A stretch of 64,000 nt of DNA, from the NCBI RefSeq assembly GCF_038624605.1, contig NZ_CP152020.1:3465312-3529311 (forward strand), given 5' to 3'. This DNA is from Psychrobacillus sp. FSL K6-4046 (GTDB lineage Bacteria > Bacillota > Bacilli > Bacillales_A > Planococcaceae). Position 1 is the first letter of the stretch. Each line of letters opens with the position of its first letter. This document shows, in pieces, positions 33,269-42,372 of this stretch. The notes below the pieces were generated by a model. The model searched no databases and was not told where the DNA came from. It saw nothing but the letters and a program-made list of their open reading frames with translations. The position numbers and the translations under genes are program-made.

Positions 33269-33718
33269 TCATATATCTTGTCTATCATTGAAAAGTAAAT
33301 TTGCTAATACATCCTTGTTATTAAGAAAGTCTGCAAGTGTATATTCGTCTAGCACCGTTAAATAGGCTTTTAGTGCTCTATTTAAAGCTCTCCTTAACCC
33401 GCAAGCTGGAGTTATGACACATCGATTTGCCTGACAATCAAAGCATTCTACTAAATGGAAATCATCCTCTGTCTTCCGTACAACTTGTCCTATGTTAATC
33501 TCCCCTGGTTCCATAGCCAAACGAATACCGCCACCTCTGCCACGAATCGTTTCAATATACCCAAGTTTCCCTAAATCATAGGTCACTTTCATTAAATGAT
33601 TTTTAGAAATACCATATGCTTCTGAAATATCTTTAATAGTTGATAGGTCGCCTTTGTTTTTTGCTCCTAGATAGATCAATACTCGAAGCGAAAAGTCTGT
33701 ATACATTGTCATTCTCAT
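33269..33718 (-). CDS. nsrR: Nitric-oxide-sensing Rrf2 repressor NsrR
   Basis: 149 residues. Rrf2 winged helix ('YTDFSLRVLIYLGAK', 'ISKNHLMKVTYDLGKLGYIETIRGRGGGIRLA') and the cluster loop with C-x7-C-x5-C spacing ('ECFDCQANRCVITPAC'), as in NsrR [4Fe-4S] proteins, though an extra Cys sits inside the loop. NO destroys the cluster and relieves repression. The ATG at 33716-33718 follows GGCGGTG and gives the standard NsrR N-terminus (MRMTMYTD); the ATG six codons upstream is less likely. It is divergent from hmp, its classical target. Confidence 0.94.
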   Translation of the reverse strand: MRMTMYTDFSLRVLIYLGAKNKGDLSTIKDISEAYGISKNHLMKVTYDLGKLGYIETIRGRGGGIRLAMEPGEINIGQVVRKTEDDFHLVECFDCQANRCVITPACGLRRALNRALKAYLTVLDEYTLADFLNNKDVLANLLFNDRQDI

Positions 33719-33801
33719 ACTAACACCGCCATTCATTCCATTATACCTACTATGACAAACTCGTGAAAGAAATGTGACTGTTTATTTACAAAGATTAAAA
33801 G

Positions 33802-33855
33802 ATGTATTTTAAATATTGCTTTTAATTTTGATGAGGGGTATGTTGAACTTATAAA
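33802..33855 (+). promoter_or_regulatory. hmp promoter with NsrR-type site
   Basis: ATGTATTTTAAATATTG (33802-33818) is a partial dyad resembling Bacillus NsrR sites. It is followed by TTGATG (33828-33833), 16 bp and TATAAA (33850-33855), a plausible sigma-A promoter for hmp. Confidence 0.65.
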
Positions 33856-33937
33856 AACAAAGCGCTATTATTTATGCTCTTGTGAATAAGTCATGCAGGC
33901 ACATACGGATAGCGCTGAAAATGAAAAGGATGTGCAG

Positions 33938-35131
33938 ATGCATATGTTATCCCAACACACAATTGATATAGTAAAATCCACTGTCCCTGTCTTAGAAGTA
34001 CACGGAGTAGCAATCACAACTACATTTTATAGAAATCTTTTTGAAGCTCATCCAGAGCTATTAAATATTTTTAATCATGCTAACCAAGAGAAAGGTCGCC
34101 AGCAAAATGCTTTAGCTAATACGGTCTATGCCGCAGCTGTTCATATTGATAACTTAGCTGCTATTATTCCTGCCGTAAAACAGATTGGGCAAAAGCATGT
34201 AAGTTTAGGGATTAAGCCTGAACATTATCCGATTGTCGGTCAACATCTATTAGGAGCTATAAAAGAAGTATTAGGCGATGCGGCAACAGACGAAATAATT
34301 AATGCATGGGCTGAAGCATATGGAGTGATCGCAGATGCTTTTATAGGAATTGAAGAGGATATGTACGTAGCAGCCGAAAATCAAGAAGGAGGCTGGAGAT
34401 TTTTTAAAGACTTTATCATTACTGATAAGGTGAAGGAAAGTGATAATATTACCTCCTTTTACTTTAAGCCTGCAGACGGAGGTGCCTTACCTTCCTATGA
34501 ACCAGGTCAATATATTACTGTACGAGTAAATATTCCAGGAGAACAATATTTGATGAACAGACAATATAGTCTATCTAAAGCTTCTGATTTAGACGCATTC
34601 CGAATCTCCGTAAAGAAAGAAGACGAAAGCAATCCTGAAGGAAAAGTATCCGTACATCTTCATAAACAAATGAATATAGGTGATAAAGTGGAGATAAGCG
34701 CTCCTGCTGGGGAGTTTACGCTCAATAAGGAAGAAACTGCTCCAGTAACTTTTATTAGCGGCGGAGTAGGAATCACACCTATGATGAGTATGCTTGAAAC
34801 AGTAGCAAACAATCAGCCTGAACGTTCTGTTTCCTTTATATGTAGTACACGTAAGAAGAATTTGCATCCCTTTGACCAAGATATTCGCTCTTTAATAGAT
34901 TCCTTGGAAAATGGCGTATATAAATCTCTATATTCCGAAGAAGGAGATGGATATATAACTAAAGAGATTATTAAAGAGTACGCTCACAAAGATGGAGATG
35001 TATATGTATGTGGTCCAGTAAGCTTTATGGAAGCGATGATCAATCATTTGTTAGAGCTTGGATTTGCAAAAGGTCATATTCATTACGAATTCTTCGGACC
35101 TGCACTGAATTTAAATTTAACTGAAGTGTAA
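33938..35131 (+). CDS. hmp: Flavohaemoprotein, nitric oxide dioxygenase
   Basis: About 397 residues: globin domain (about 1-140; distal region '[19 protein letters not shown]', proximal haem His in 'GQKHVSLGI'), FAD domain ('RQYSLS'), and NAD domain ('[12 protein letters not shown]', 'VCGPVSFM', C-terminal 'HYEFFGP'). It oxidises NO to nitrate using O2 and NADH. AAAAGGA seven bases before the ATG at 33938 supports this start; the next ATG (33944) is equally compatible with homologues. Longer upstream starts lack a site. The NsrR gene is divergent, so NO induction is expected. A terminator follows. Confidence 0.96.
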   Translation: MHMLSQHTIDIVKSTVPVLEVHGVAITTTFYRNLFEAHPELLNIFNHANQEKGRQQNALANTVYAAAVHIDNLAAIIPAVKQIGQKHVSLGIKPEHYPIVGQHLLGAIKEVLGDAATDEIINAWAEAYGVIADAFIGIEEDMYVAAENQEGGWRFFKDFIITDKVKESDNITSFYFKPADGGALPSYEPGQYITVRVNIPGEQYLMNRQYSLSKASDLDAFRISVKKEDESNPEGKVSVHLHKQMNIGDKVEISAPAGEFTLNKEETAPVTFISGGVGITPMMSMLETVANNQPERSVSFICSTRKKNLHPFDQDIRSLIDSLENGVYKSLYSEEGDGYITKEIIKEYAHKDGDVYVCGPVSFMEAMINHLLELGFAKGHIHYEFFGPALNLNLTEV

Positions 35132-35145
35132 TAAATCTTTAAGCT

Positions 35146-35180
35146 AGGATGCTGTCTATTTATGGGCAGCATCCTTTTTA
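35146..35180 (+). terminator. Terminator of hmp
   Basis: AGGATGCTG/CAGCATCCT stem with a 12-nt loop, then TTTTT. Confidence 0.8.
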
Positions 35181-35289
35181 GGTATTTTTTTACCAATTAA
35201 TATGCTTTTAGATATATGAATAGTTAAAAGGAAATGCTATAATTAGCCTATATTTTATTTTAAAGATAGAAATGAGTGATAAATTCATA

Positions 35290-36093
35290 ATGGTTAAACA
35301 ATTTGAGAGTAAGTATATTCCCCTATCTAACTACTTTAAAAAGTGCATTAAAAAAGAATTTATCCTTACATATGAAGAAATTGAGGCAATCATAGGGCAA
35401 GCACTACCAAATGCAGCCTACTTAAGCAGCAGTTGGTGGAAAAAAACAAAACCACCTGCCTTACACTACTTTGCGTGGATAAATTATGGGTATTCAGTAA
35501 AGGATGTAGTTTTAGGAGAGACGGTTATCTTTCAGGCAATGAATGAAGTAGAAGATGAGGAAAACGACATAGATCAAGATATATTAGTTATCCGAGAAGC
35601 AGAACTAGAGGATGCTCGTCCCTTCATTACTTTGCAAGAGGCTATTTTTTCAGAAACAGACTTTATGCTGTATGGGGAGTCTGACTTTCAAATGACCGTT
35701 CAGCATATAAGAAAGCAGATGACTGTTTGGAAAAGCTCACCTAACTCGGTCCTTTTCCTAGCCATTATGAATGGACAGTTTGCCGGCTTTATATTACTTC
35801 AAGGTCATTCTGCTCCTAGAGCAAGACATCGCTCCTCTTTAGTAATAGGAGTAAAAAAGCAATTCTCTAGAAAAGGTGTTGCCTCTTCACTTATTAACCG
35901 AGCATTTCTCTGGGCAAAACAAAATGGGGTCACTAAGCTAGAGCTCACCGTTGTAAAAGAGAATGTGGTGGCATACAGACTTTACCAAAAAGCTGGCTTC
36001 GAAAACGAAGGGCTAAGAAAAAACTCCTTGCTCATTAAAGGACAATACGTAGATGAATACTATATGGGCCGAGTCATCGAGTCAGAGAATTGA
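35290..36093 (+). CDS. DUF7662-GNAT fusion protein
   Basis: About 267 residues. The N-terminal 80 ('YIPLSNYFKK', 'LTYEEIEAIIGQALPNAAY', 'SSWWKK', 'YFAWINYGYSVKDVVLGETVIFQ') follow the DUF7662 pattern, a small domain of unknown role. After an acidic linker (about 85-100), a GNAT domain covers about 102-262, with the acetyl-CoA loop 'QFSRKGVASSLI' and 'NVVAYRLYQKAGFENEG' typical of RimI-like enzymes. DUF7662 usually stands alone or joins DNA- or nucleotide-associated partners, so the fusion is unusual. GAGTGAT suits the ATG at 35290; the ATG at 35272 has no clear site. Substrate unknown. Confidence 0.75.
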   Translation: MVKQFESKYIPLSNYFKKCIKKEFILTYEEIEAIIGQALPNAAYLSSSWWKKTKPPALHYFAWINYGYSVKDVVLGETVIFQAMNEVEDEENDIDQDILVIREAELEDARPFITLQEAIFSETDFMLYGESDFQMTVQHIRKQMTVWKSSPNSVLFLAIMNGQFAGFILLQGHSAPRARHRSSLVIGVKKQFSRKGVASSLINRAFLWAKQNGVTKLELTVVKENVVAYRLYQKAGFENEGLRKNSLLIKGQYVDEYYMGRVIESEN

Positions 36094-36186
36094 AAGATAT
36101 CTATACAAACGGTATTTCATGCATTTAACTAGCTGTAAGAAGGCACAAAAAACTTACGATATTTAAAATGTATTCATGTTCAAAAA

Positions 36187-36231
36187 AAGAAGGCACTTTC
36201 TGTTCGATTTAGAACAGAATTGCCTTCTTTC
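36187..36231 (-). terminator. Terminator of the CoA-transferase-mpg operon
   Basis: Long stem AAAGAAGGCACTTTCTGTTC with GAACAGAATTGCCTTCTTT (one bulge), ending in TTTTTTTG on the minus strand. It could also stop the plus-strand fusion gene. It resembles 10942-10978. Confidence 0.75.
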
Positions 36232-36320
36232 TTTTTACATTATTTCCTCGTTTATTGTCATCAAAATTAGCTTAAATTTGGTTGAGGACTTTTAGTACCC
36301 ATCAATCAGTATTAGTTGTT

Positions 36321-36905
36321 CTATCGCATTTTCGATACATATGGATTGTCAGTTTCCCAGAAACGATAAGGATAATGAACGGCTTCTCCACTGTTTTCTA
36401 TCCCAATGCGTGGTCCAGTAGAGATGGATGGAGCTGCCTCACCCTCTGACATATATAAAGGCTTTTCACTCCAATGATGCCCATAGTAATCCATTGTAAT
36501 AGACATTGCCTTCGTCAGCTTTCCTGGACCGTTTGTCCATTGCTTTATTGGAAGCTCACGTCTATTCACTTTCATTTGTTCCAAACCTTCTATTGGCTCT
36601 ACAGCACGTATTAAAATAGCCTGAGGAATGCCCGTTGGAGCTGCAACTACATTAATCAATGTATGCGTGTGCATTTGATACGTATAAATTAATCCTGGCT
36701 CCCCGAACATTACTTCTGTTCGCTTCGTTCTGCGATTACCAAAGCTATGAGCTGCTCGATCTTCTGCCCCCATATATGCTTCCGTCTCAACAATTTTCCC
36801 AATTAGCAGACCACTAGTATGCTCATGGATTATGTACTTCCCTATTAAATCCCTTGCAAGCTCTAATGTTGGTTGATGAAAAAAAGTAGGCTCGATTGGT
36901 TTCAT
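36321..36905 (-). CDS. mpg: 3-methyladenine DNA glycosylase (AAG/Mpg family)
   Basis: 194 residues. 'ARDLIGKYIIHE', 'GKIVETEAYMGAEDRAAHSFGNRRTKR' (with the catalytic Glu in ETEAY and the DNA-intercalating loop region) and 'NGPGKLTKAMSI' are the AAG signatures. The enzyme flips out and excises alkylated or deaminated purines such as 3-methyladenine and hypoxanthine. B. subtilis AAG is of similar size. Its ATG overlaps the last base of the CoA-transferase stop (TAATG), indicating coupled translation with an apparently unrelated metabolic gene. Confidence 0.94.
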   Translation of the reverse strand: MKPIEPTFFHQPTLELARDLIGKYIIHEHTSGLLIGKIVETEAYMGAEDRAAHSFGNRRTKRTEVMFGEPGLIYTYQMHTHTLINVVAAPTGIPQAILIRAVEPIEGLEQMKVNRRELPIKQWTNGPGKLTKAMSITMDYYGHHWSEKPLYMSEGEAAPSISTGPRIGIENSGEAVHYPYRFWETDNPYVSKMR

Positions 36906-38179
36906 TATAAAATTAGCCCCATCTTTTTCGCTTCAAATGTGAGCTCTTCTCGGAACTTAGGATGAGCGATTGAAATCAGCTGCTCAGCCCGCTTGGAAAT
37001 CGGCTTGCCGAACATACTAGCTACGCCGTATTCGGTGACAATCATATCAATGTCATTTTTAGATGTAGTCACTATAGACCCAGGTGTTAACGAAAGCTTA
37101 ATGCGAGAAATCTCGTCATTTTTGGCGGTTGATGTCATACATACAAAGCCTTTTCCTTTTTTAGAAAATCTTACTCCCCTTGCAAAATCAGCTTGTCCAC
37201 CTGAAGATGAATAATATTTACCTGCAACTGTCTCAGAAGCACATTGTCCATACAGATCTACCTCAGTAGTTGCATTAATAGATACAATTCGTTCTTCCTT
37301 TGCAATTTCACGTGGGTCATTTACAACACTAACCGGTAAAAACTCTACGGATGGATTATTGTTTAGAAAGTCATACAACTTCTTGGATCCATGCGCAAAA
37401 GTAGCTACTATTTTTCCTCTGTTCGTAAATTTCTGTGTACCATCAATAGCACCCGCCTCCACTAAGTCGACAATTCCATCTACAAACATTTCCGTGTGGA
37501 TTCCTAAATGCTTATGATTTTTTAGTAGGCTTACAACTGCATTTGGAATAGAACCTATTCCAATTTGTAACGTATCTCCGTTATCAATCATATCAGTAAC
37601 ATACTCTGCTATTTTTAGGTCCTTGTCTCCGATCGGAGGCGCCACATCTTCTAATAAAGGACGATTATTTTCTACATAACCAAGTATTTGACTAATATGA
37701 ACTTGATTTTGACCAAATGTTCTTGGCATATGCTCATTCACTTCTAATATGAATGGCACTGTTCCAATAAACTCACTCACTATATCTGCCTGTGTCCCCA
37801 AGGAAAAGTACCCAAATTCATCCATAGGAGATGCAACTGCCATAACCATCGAAAGATTCGTGGATGACCGTAGAATTCTAGGCATCTCATGAAAGTGATT
37901 TGGCACTAAGTCGACTAGACCTTGATGGAATGCCTTTCGCGTTGCTCCACTTAGAAAGTAAGAAACATGCTTTAACTTTCCAGGATAGGCACCTTCCATA
38001 TAAGGACGATGCTTTAATGCCAACAGCTGATGCACCTTTACATTCGTTAAGTCATGAGCATTTTCTTCTAATATATCTAAAAGCTTATGTGGTTCTCCAT
38101 TTGTTAAAGGTAGAATGATATCTGCATTCGGAGGTATTAACTCGATTATTTGCCTGTCACTCAATATTTTTTCTTTCAT
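36905..38179 (-). CDS. Acetyl-CoA hydrolase/transferase family protein (4-hydroxybutyrate CoA-transferase-like)
   Basis: 424 residues of the class I CoA-transferase (Cat1/Cat2) family. Diagnostic regions are 'GDTLQIGIGSIPNAVVSLL', 'HTEMFVDGIVDLVEAGAIDG', the catalytic Glu segment 'NATTEVDLYGQCASE' (the Glu of TEVD is the probable acyl carrier), and 'SSSGGQADFARG'. It moves CoA between acetyl-CoA and another carboxylate, or hydrolyses acyl-CoA. Which one is not readable, and no 4-hydroxybutyrate genes are near. AGGGGTG precedes the ATG. First gene of a two-gene unit with mpg. Confidence 0.88.
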   Translation of the reverse strand: MKEKILSDRQIIELIPPNADIILPLTNGEPHKLLDILEENAHDLTNVKVHQLLALKHRPYMEGAYPGKLKHVSYFLSGATRKAFHQGLVDLVPNHFHEMPRILRSSTNLSMVMAVASPMDEFGYFSLGTQADIVSEFIGTVPFILEVNEHMPRTFGQNQVHISQILGYVENNRPLLEDVAPPIGDKDLKIAEYVTDMIDNGDTLQIGIGSIPNAVVSLLKNHKHLGIHTEMFVDGIVDLVEAGAIDGTQKFTNRGKIVATFAHGSKKLYDFLNNNPSVEFLPVSVVNDPREIAKEERIVSINATTEVDLYGQCASETVAGKYYSSSGGQADFARGVRFSKKGKGFVCMTSTAKNDEISRIKLSLTPGSIVTTSKNDIDMIVTEYGVASMFGKPISKRAEQLISIAHPKFREELTFEAKKMGLIL

Positions 38180-38200
38180 TTTTTACACCCCTAATATATT

Positions 38201-38731
38201 TCATTTTACTGGTGAAACAGTATTTAAAAATGTCTTTAGTTCCTTAGGATTTCTTAATATGCATATGTCCCTGCTCTTACCAGCTTCAGACAGTACCTTG
38301 AGTATGGTAGGCCTGACTTTACTTGGAAAGCCCCAGACGAACTTTAGAAAATCCCAATCCAACTTCTCATTACAGCCGGAAGCCATGTCATCTCTAGTCT
38401 TCCCATGGTGTTTCCAAACCCGTTTTAATACTCTATATGTACAGAGTGTTCGTCGGAAATCCAAAAATATGATTAAATCAGCATACTTCACTCTCCACTC
38501 AAGTGTTGAGTTGAAGTTTCCATCTATAATCCATTGATCATCTTCTAGCTTCTTTTTTACCTTTTCTATGAACTTATCTTTTGAAACTGGGACCCACCCC
38601 TCGTTCCAATAGAGGGAATCTAAATGAACCAATGGCAAATCCCACTTTTTAGCGAGCTGCTTTGAAAAAGTAGACTTACCTGCTCCACTAGACCCAATTA
38701 TTAGTATCTTTTTGTGTTTTGAGCCTGGCAT
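38201..38731 (-). CDS. P-loop kinase-like protein (FlaR / topology-modulation family)
   Basis: 176 residues. Walker A 'GSSGAGKST' (about 13-21), 'VHLDSLYWNEGW' and 'WIIDGNFNSTLEWRVKYADLIIFLD' are the marks of the adenylate-kinase-like proteins annotated as FlaR or DNA topology modulation protein. Members probably phosphorylate nucleotides or related small molecules; the 'topology' name rests on old genetic data. AAAGGGGGA precedes the ATG. It starts about 550 bp from its nearest upstream gene stop and ends 21 bp before the CoA-transferase start, so it may lead that transcript. Confidence 0.82.
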   Translation of the reverse strand: MPGSKHKKILIIGSSGAGKSTFSKQLAKKWDLPLVHLDSLYWNEGWVPVSKDKFIEKVKKKLEDDQWIIDGNFNSTLEWRVKYADLIIFLDFRRTLCTYRVLKRVWKHHGKTRDDMASGCNEKLDWDFLKFVWGFPSKVRPTILKVLSEAGKSRDICILRNPKELKTFLNTVSPVK

Positions 38732-38792
38732 TTTATATATCCCCCTTTATATGTGATAACTTCATTGTACTATTTTTTAACCAAGAGACAAA

Positions 38793-38850
38793 CAAGAAAA
38801 GCGCAAGCGCCTATGTCTGTCCCGACAGGCAAATGGGGAAAAGCGAGGAA
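38793..38850 (+). repeat. Family-2 repeat, half copy
   Basis: CAAGAAAAGCGCAAGCGCC, TGTCCCGACAGGCAAATGG and GAAAAGCGAGGA in order match the first half of 10771-10895. The foldback partner half is absent. Confidence 0.8.
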
Positions 38851-38865
38851 GAATTTCCTAAACAA

Positions 38866-38897
38866 TAAAAAAACTGCCTCATAGGAAGCAGCTTTTT
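38866..38897 (-). terminator. Terminator of the MFS gene
   Basis: On the minus strand GCTGCTTCC pairs with AGGCAGTT (imperfect) around TATG and is followed by seven Ts. Confidence 0.65.
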
Positions 38898-38903
38898 ACC
38901 TTC

Positions 38904-40130
38904 TTATTCTAGTTCCACTTGTTTAGTTTCCGTACCTAAAAATATAATTGCTATCACGCCTATGATAATGGCAATACAGAAGATACCAAAGATCCATCCA
39001 ATTTCATACCCAGCAGTCACTAGAGAACCTACTAATAATGGGCCAAGTATTCCACCAATACGTCCAACAGATGCAGCCATGCCTGATCCTGTTGCACGAA
39101 TAACAGTTGGATATTGCTCTGGTGAGTATGCATACAATGCTCCCCATGCTCCCAAGTTAAAGAAGGACAGCAGCATACCAGATACAATCAAGACTGCTGT
39201 TGTTTCCGCAGACCCAAATACAAAAGCACTAGCTGCAGTCCCTAACAAATAAGTAACAAGAACAAATTTACGCCCTGCTTTCTCAATTAGCCAGGCAGCA
39301 GAAAAATAACCAGGTAATTGAGCTAAGGTCATAATTAGAACATACTCAAAGCTTTGGATTAGAGAGAAACCTTTCATGACCATCACACTCGGTAGCCATA
39401 AGAACATCCCGTAATAAGAAAATACGACAGTAAACCAGACAATCCATAACATGAGTGTTGCTTTTGCATACTTCTTTGCCCATACACCCTTCATATTTTG
39501 GAGGATAGATCTAGTTTCAGTATTTTTTTCAGCATATTTTGGAGAATCAGGTAGCTTTAAACGTAAATAGATCGCATAAAATGCAGGTAACGCAGTGATT
39601 AATAGTGCAACTCTCCAACCATAGTCAGGAATTATAAAGTAAGCAATCAATGCGGAAATAATCCAACCAGCTGCCCAGAAGCTTTCTAGTAAGACAACTA
39701 CTCGTCCTCTTTCCTTTGCCTCCACACTTTCTGACACTAAAGTAGATGCAACAGGTAGCTCTCCCCCAAGCCCCATACCTACAAGAAAGCGTAGAGCTAA
39801 AAATGCAAGTAACGTGGTAGTTAGAGCAGATAAACCACTTGCAACTGAGAACAAGATTAGCGTTATCATAAATATCTTCTTTCTACCGACCTTATCAGCC
39901 AATACTCCAAATACAAGAGCACCTACTGCCATTCCAATGGAGTTAACACTTCCTATCCAGCCCATTTCATTTGGAGTTAGCGCCCATTCTGTAGCTAATG
40001 CCGCAATCACGAAGGATAAAATTCCGACGTCCATTGCATCAAACATCCATGCCAGTCCTGCTATACCAAGCAATTTATTTTTAGATAATGGCTTTTGTAC
40101 ACTAACTTTTTCTTCTTTAGTTGTAGTCAT
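38904..40130 (-). CDS. MFS transporter, NiaP-like
   Basis: 408 residues, twelve membrane helices. The A-loop motif 'GVLADKVGRKKIF' is canonical, and 'WMFDAMDVGILSFV' in helix 1 with 'LGGELPVASTLVSESVEAKERGR' is characteristic of the AAHS/NiaP group (aromatic acids, nicotinate, related carboxylates). B. subtilis NiaP, a niacin importer of 400 residues, is the best-known relative, but shikimate- or benzoate-type uptake is possible. CAGGAGTAA precedes the ATG. An inverted repeat 21 bp upstream (40151-40174) suggests a dedicated regulator. Divergent from thrC. Confidence 0.85.
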   Translation of the reverse strand: MTTTKEEKVSVQKPLSKNKLLGIAGLAWMFDAMDVGILSFVIAALATEWALTPNEMGWIGSVNSIGMAVGALVFGVLADKVGRKKIFMITLILFSVASGLSALTTTLLAFLALRFLVGMGLGGELPVASTLVSESVEAKERGRVVVLLESFWAAGWIISALIAYFIIPDYGWRVALLITALPAFYAIYLRLKLPDSPKYAEKNTETRSILQNMKGVWAKKYAKATLMLWIVWFTVVFSYYGMFLWLPSVMVMKGFSLIQSFEYVLIMTLAQLPGYFSAAWLIEKAGRKFVLVTYLLGTAASAFVFGSAETTAVLIVSGMLLSFFNLGAWGALYAYSPEQYPTVIRATGSGMAASVGRIGGILGPLLVGSLVTAGYEIGWIFGIFCIAIIIGVIAIIFLGTETKQVELE

Positions 40131-40150
40131 CTTTTACTCCTGTCTTTACA

Positions 40151-40174
40151 CATGTAATGTTTTTAGTTTACATG
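40151..40174 (-). promoter_or_regulatory. Inverted repeat upstream of the NiaP-like gene
   Basis: CATGTAA-N10-TTACATG, perfect 7-bp arms, centred about 32 bp upstream of the ATG, hence in the promoter or leader. It could bind a repressor of the transporter. I could not assign a family. Confidence 0.5.
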
Positions 40175-40219
40175 ATTAGTATACTCATTGTTTAGGTAAC
40201 TTACAATACAAATTTCTTA

Positions 40220-40248
40220 TTGTTTTTTTAAAATATTTAGAGTAAAAT
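40220..40248 (+). promoter_or_regulatory. Promoter of thrCB
   Basis: TTGTTT (40220-40225), 17-bp spacer, TAAAAT (40243-40248), with the thrC ATG 57 bp downstream. The short leader contains no T-box or attenuator that I can see. Confidence 0.6.
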
Positions 40249-40304
40249 GTCCTTTATACAAATACAAATGTTTCTTCAAGAAAAACAGAAGGGCGGAAAT
40301 CCAC

Positions 40305-41363
40305 ATGGCTTGGCAAGGACTTATTGAACAATATAAAGAATTCTTACCTGTTACAGAAAATACACCTAAACTTACATTATTAGAGGGGAACACCCCTCTT
40401 ATTAAATTAGAAAATTTATCAGAAGAATTAGGAATCGAATTATTTGCAAAAATAGAAGGAGCAAATCCAACAGGGTCCTTCAAAGATAGAGGAATGGTAT
40501 TCGCAGTAGCAAAGGCTAAAGAGGAAGGTAGCAAAGCAGTAATTTGTGCCTCTACTGGGAACACTTCAGCGGCGGCAGCGGCCTATGCAGCAAGAGCAGG
40601 AATGCGCGCAGTAATTGTTATACCTGAAGGAAAGGTCGCGGCTGGCAAGTTAGCTCAGGCTTATATGTATGGAGCTGAGGTAATTCAAATAGAAGGGAAC
40701 TTTGATGTGGCATTAGACATGGTTCGTACTATTAGCGAATCTTCTCCCATTACTCTAGTAAACTCTGTAAATCCTTATAGAATAGAAGGACAAAAAACTG
40801 CATCTTTTGAGATTTGCGATGTACTTGGAGCTGCTCCAGATTATTTAGCAATTCCAGTTGGAAATGCCGGAAATATCACAGCCTATTGGAAGGGCTTTAA
40901 GGAATACAACGATAAAAAGCAAACTGGGCTACCCAAAATATATGGATTTGAAGCCGAAGGTGCTGCTGCTATAGTTCAAGGGAAACCTATAGAATTCCCT
41001 GAGACAATTGCTACAGCAATTCGTATAGGTAATCCGGCAAGCTGGGAGTATGCTGTTGCCGCAAGAGATGAATCAGGAGGACTTATAGAAGCTGTATCTG
41101 ATGATGAGATGATTGCGGCATATAAGCTAATTGCTAGTAGAGAGGGTATCTTTGCAGAACCTGCATCCTGTGCATCCATCGCTGGAGTTTTAAGATCTGT
41201 CAATGAAGGTAAGATAAAACCTGGCAGCAAGGTCGTTGCAATTCTAACTGGAAATGGGTTAAAGGATCCGCAAACTGCAATTGATGTAAAAGTGGAACCA
41301 CCACATAAAATTGAAAGTAACGCAACTGCACTAAGTGCATTTATAGAGGGGGTGCTTGCATAA
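40305..41363 (+). CDS. thrC: Threonine synthase
   Basis: 352 residues, PLP fold-type II. '[13 protein letters not shown]' provides the PLP lysine (about K60), and '[17 protein letters not shown]' the phosphate cup. '[18 protein letters not shown]' is the typical ThrC glycine loop. It converts O-phosphohomoserine to threonine. Length equals B. subtilis ThrC. GGGCGG precedes the ATG by eight bases. The stop overlaps the thrB start (TAATG). In B. subtilis hom precedes thrC; here the upstream neighbour is a divergent transporter, so homoserine dehydrogenase is encoded elsewhere. Confidence 0.96.
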   Translation: MAWQGLIEQYKEFLPVTENTPKLTLLEGNTPLIKLENLSEELGIELFAKIEGANPTGSFKDRGMVFAVAKAKEEGSKAVICASTGNTSAAAAAYAARAGMRAVIVIPEGKVAAGKLAQAYMYGAEVIQIEGNFDVALDMVRTISESSPITLVNSVNPYRIEGQKTASFEICDVLGAAPDYLAIPVGNAGNITAYWKGFKEYNDKKQTGLPKIYGFEAEGAAAIVQGKPIEFPETIATAIRIGNPASWEYAVAARDESGGLIEAVSDDEMIAAYKLIASREGIFAEPASCASIAGVLRSVNEGKIKPGSKVVAILTGNGLKDPQTAIDVKVEPPHKIESNATALSAFIEGVLA

Positions 41364-42304
41364 TGTCATGGACTATTTCAATACCAGCAAGCACAGCAAA
41401 CTTAGGTCCTGGTTTTGACTCAATAGGTATTGCATTAGACAAATATTTAGAGGTTGAGGTAGAACTTGCCCCCCAGCTTTCTATCGAAAATTTTACTGAG
41501 AATCTGCCAGTCGTCTCCGACCCAGCGGATCATCTGATTGTCCAGGCTGCTTCTAAAACAGCAGCTATGCATGGACTGGAACTACCAGCTTGTGCATTAA
41601 GATTAAAAAGCGAAATCCCTCTAGCCCGCGGTATGGGAAGTAGTGCGTCTGCTGTAGTTGCTGGAATTGAGGTAGCCAATCAATTGCTACAGCTTCAGCT
41701 GACTGCTCATGACAAGCTAAAAATAGCTACAATGATAGAAGGACATCCTGATAATGCCGCTGCCTCTATTTTTGGAGGCTTTACTATATCTTCTAGTACT
41801 GATTATGGAGAAATTCACGTTTTTCATTCATACCATATAAATGCTAGTTTTGTATTAGCTATTCCTTCATTCGAACTCAAAACAGAACTAGCTAGAAATG
41901 TCTTACCTGAGCATTACACACGACCAATCGCGACACAGGCTAGTGCTTCTGCAAATTTATTGGTAGCTGCCTTCCTCTCTCAGTCCTTTGAGCAGGCAGG
42001 TATATACATGGAAGAGGATTTGTTTCATGAGCCTTATCGCTTAGACCTGATTCCACATAGTAGAGCTCTAAAAATTGCAGCAAAAAAAGCAGGTGCTTTC
42101 GGTACTTGTATTAGTGGTGCTGGCCCTACCCTGTTGTCTCTTGTACAAAAAGGAAAGGAGATGGAGTTCATTTCTCAAATGAAAGACTCTTTTCCTAGCT
42201 TTGAATTTGTACCAACCTCTATCAATAAAACAGGAATTGTTTCTTTAAAACAAAAACCAAGCAAAGAGGCATCAAAACGGCCACCTCAGCTTTCCTCTAT
42301 TTAA
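41363..42304 (+). CDS. thrB: Homoserine kinase
   Basis: 313 residues of the GHMP kinase family. 'ASTANLGPGFDSIGIAL' (N-terminal substrate motif), 'IPLARGMGSSASAVVAG' (ATP-binding glycine-rich loop, about 88-104) and the C-terminal 'GTCISGAGPTLLSLV' are all present. It phosphorylates homoserine to supply ThrC. Translation is coupled to thrC by a one-base overlap, preceded by AGAGGGGG inside thrC. A bidirectional terminator follows. The last about 15 residues are basic and proline-rich beyond the family's usual end. Confidence 0.96.
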   Translation: MSWTISIPASTANLGPGFDSIGIALDKYLEVEVELAPQLSIENFTENLPVVSDPADHLIVQAASKTAAMHGLELPACALRLKSEIPLARGMGSSASAVVAGIEVANQLLQLQLTAHDKLKIATMIEGHPDNAAASIFGGFTISSSTDYGEIHVFHSYHINASFVLAIPSFELKTELARNVLPEHYTRPIATQASASANLLVAAFLSQSFEQAGIYMEEDLFHEPYRLDLIPHSRALKIAAKKAGAFGTCISGAGPTLLSLVQKGKEMEFISQMKDSFPSFEFVPTSINKTGIVSLKQKPSKEASKRPPQLSSI

Positions 42305-42326
42305 ATAGGAGTCTCCGTTCATATAA

Positions 42327-42371
42327 AAAGCAGTGAAAGTCTCTCATCACGAGGAGACCTTCACTGCCTTT
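42327..42371. terminator. Bidirectional terminator between thrB and zupT
   Basis: AAAGCAGTGAAAGTCTC pairs with GAGACCTTCACTGCCTTT (one bulge), A/T-rich on both flanks, between convergent genes. Confidence 0.85.
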
Positions 42372-42372
42372 T

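Noticed and set aside
40131-40304. T-box or riboswitch before thrC
   Set aside because: The leader is only about 50 nt from a plausible promoter; no T-box sequence or terminator-antiterminator pair is visible.
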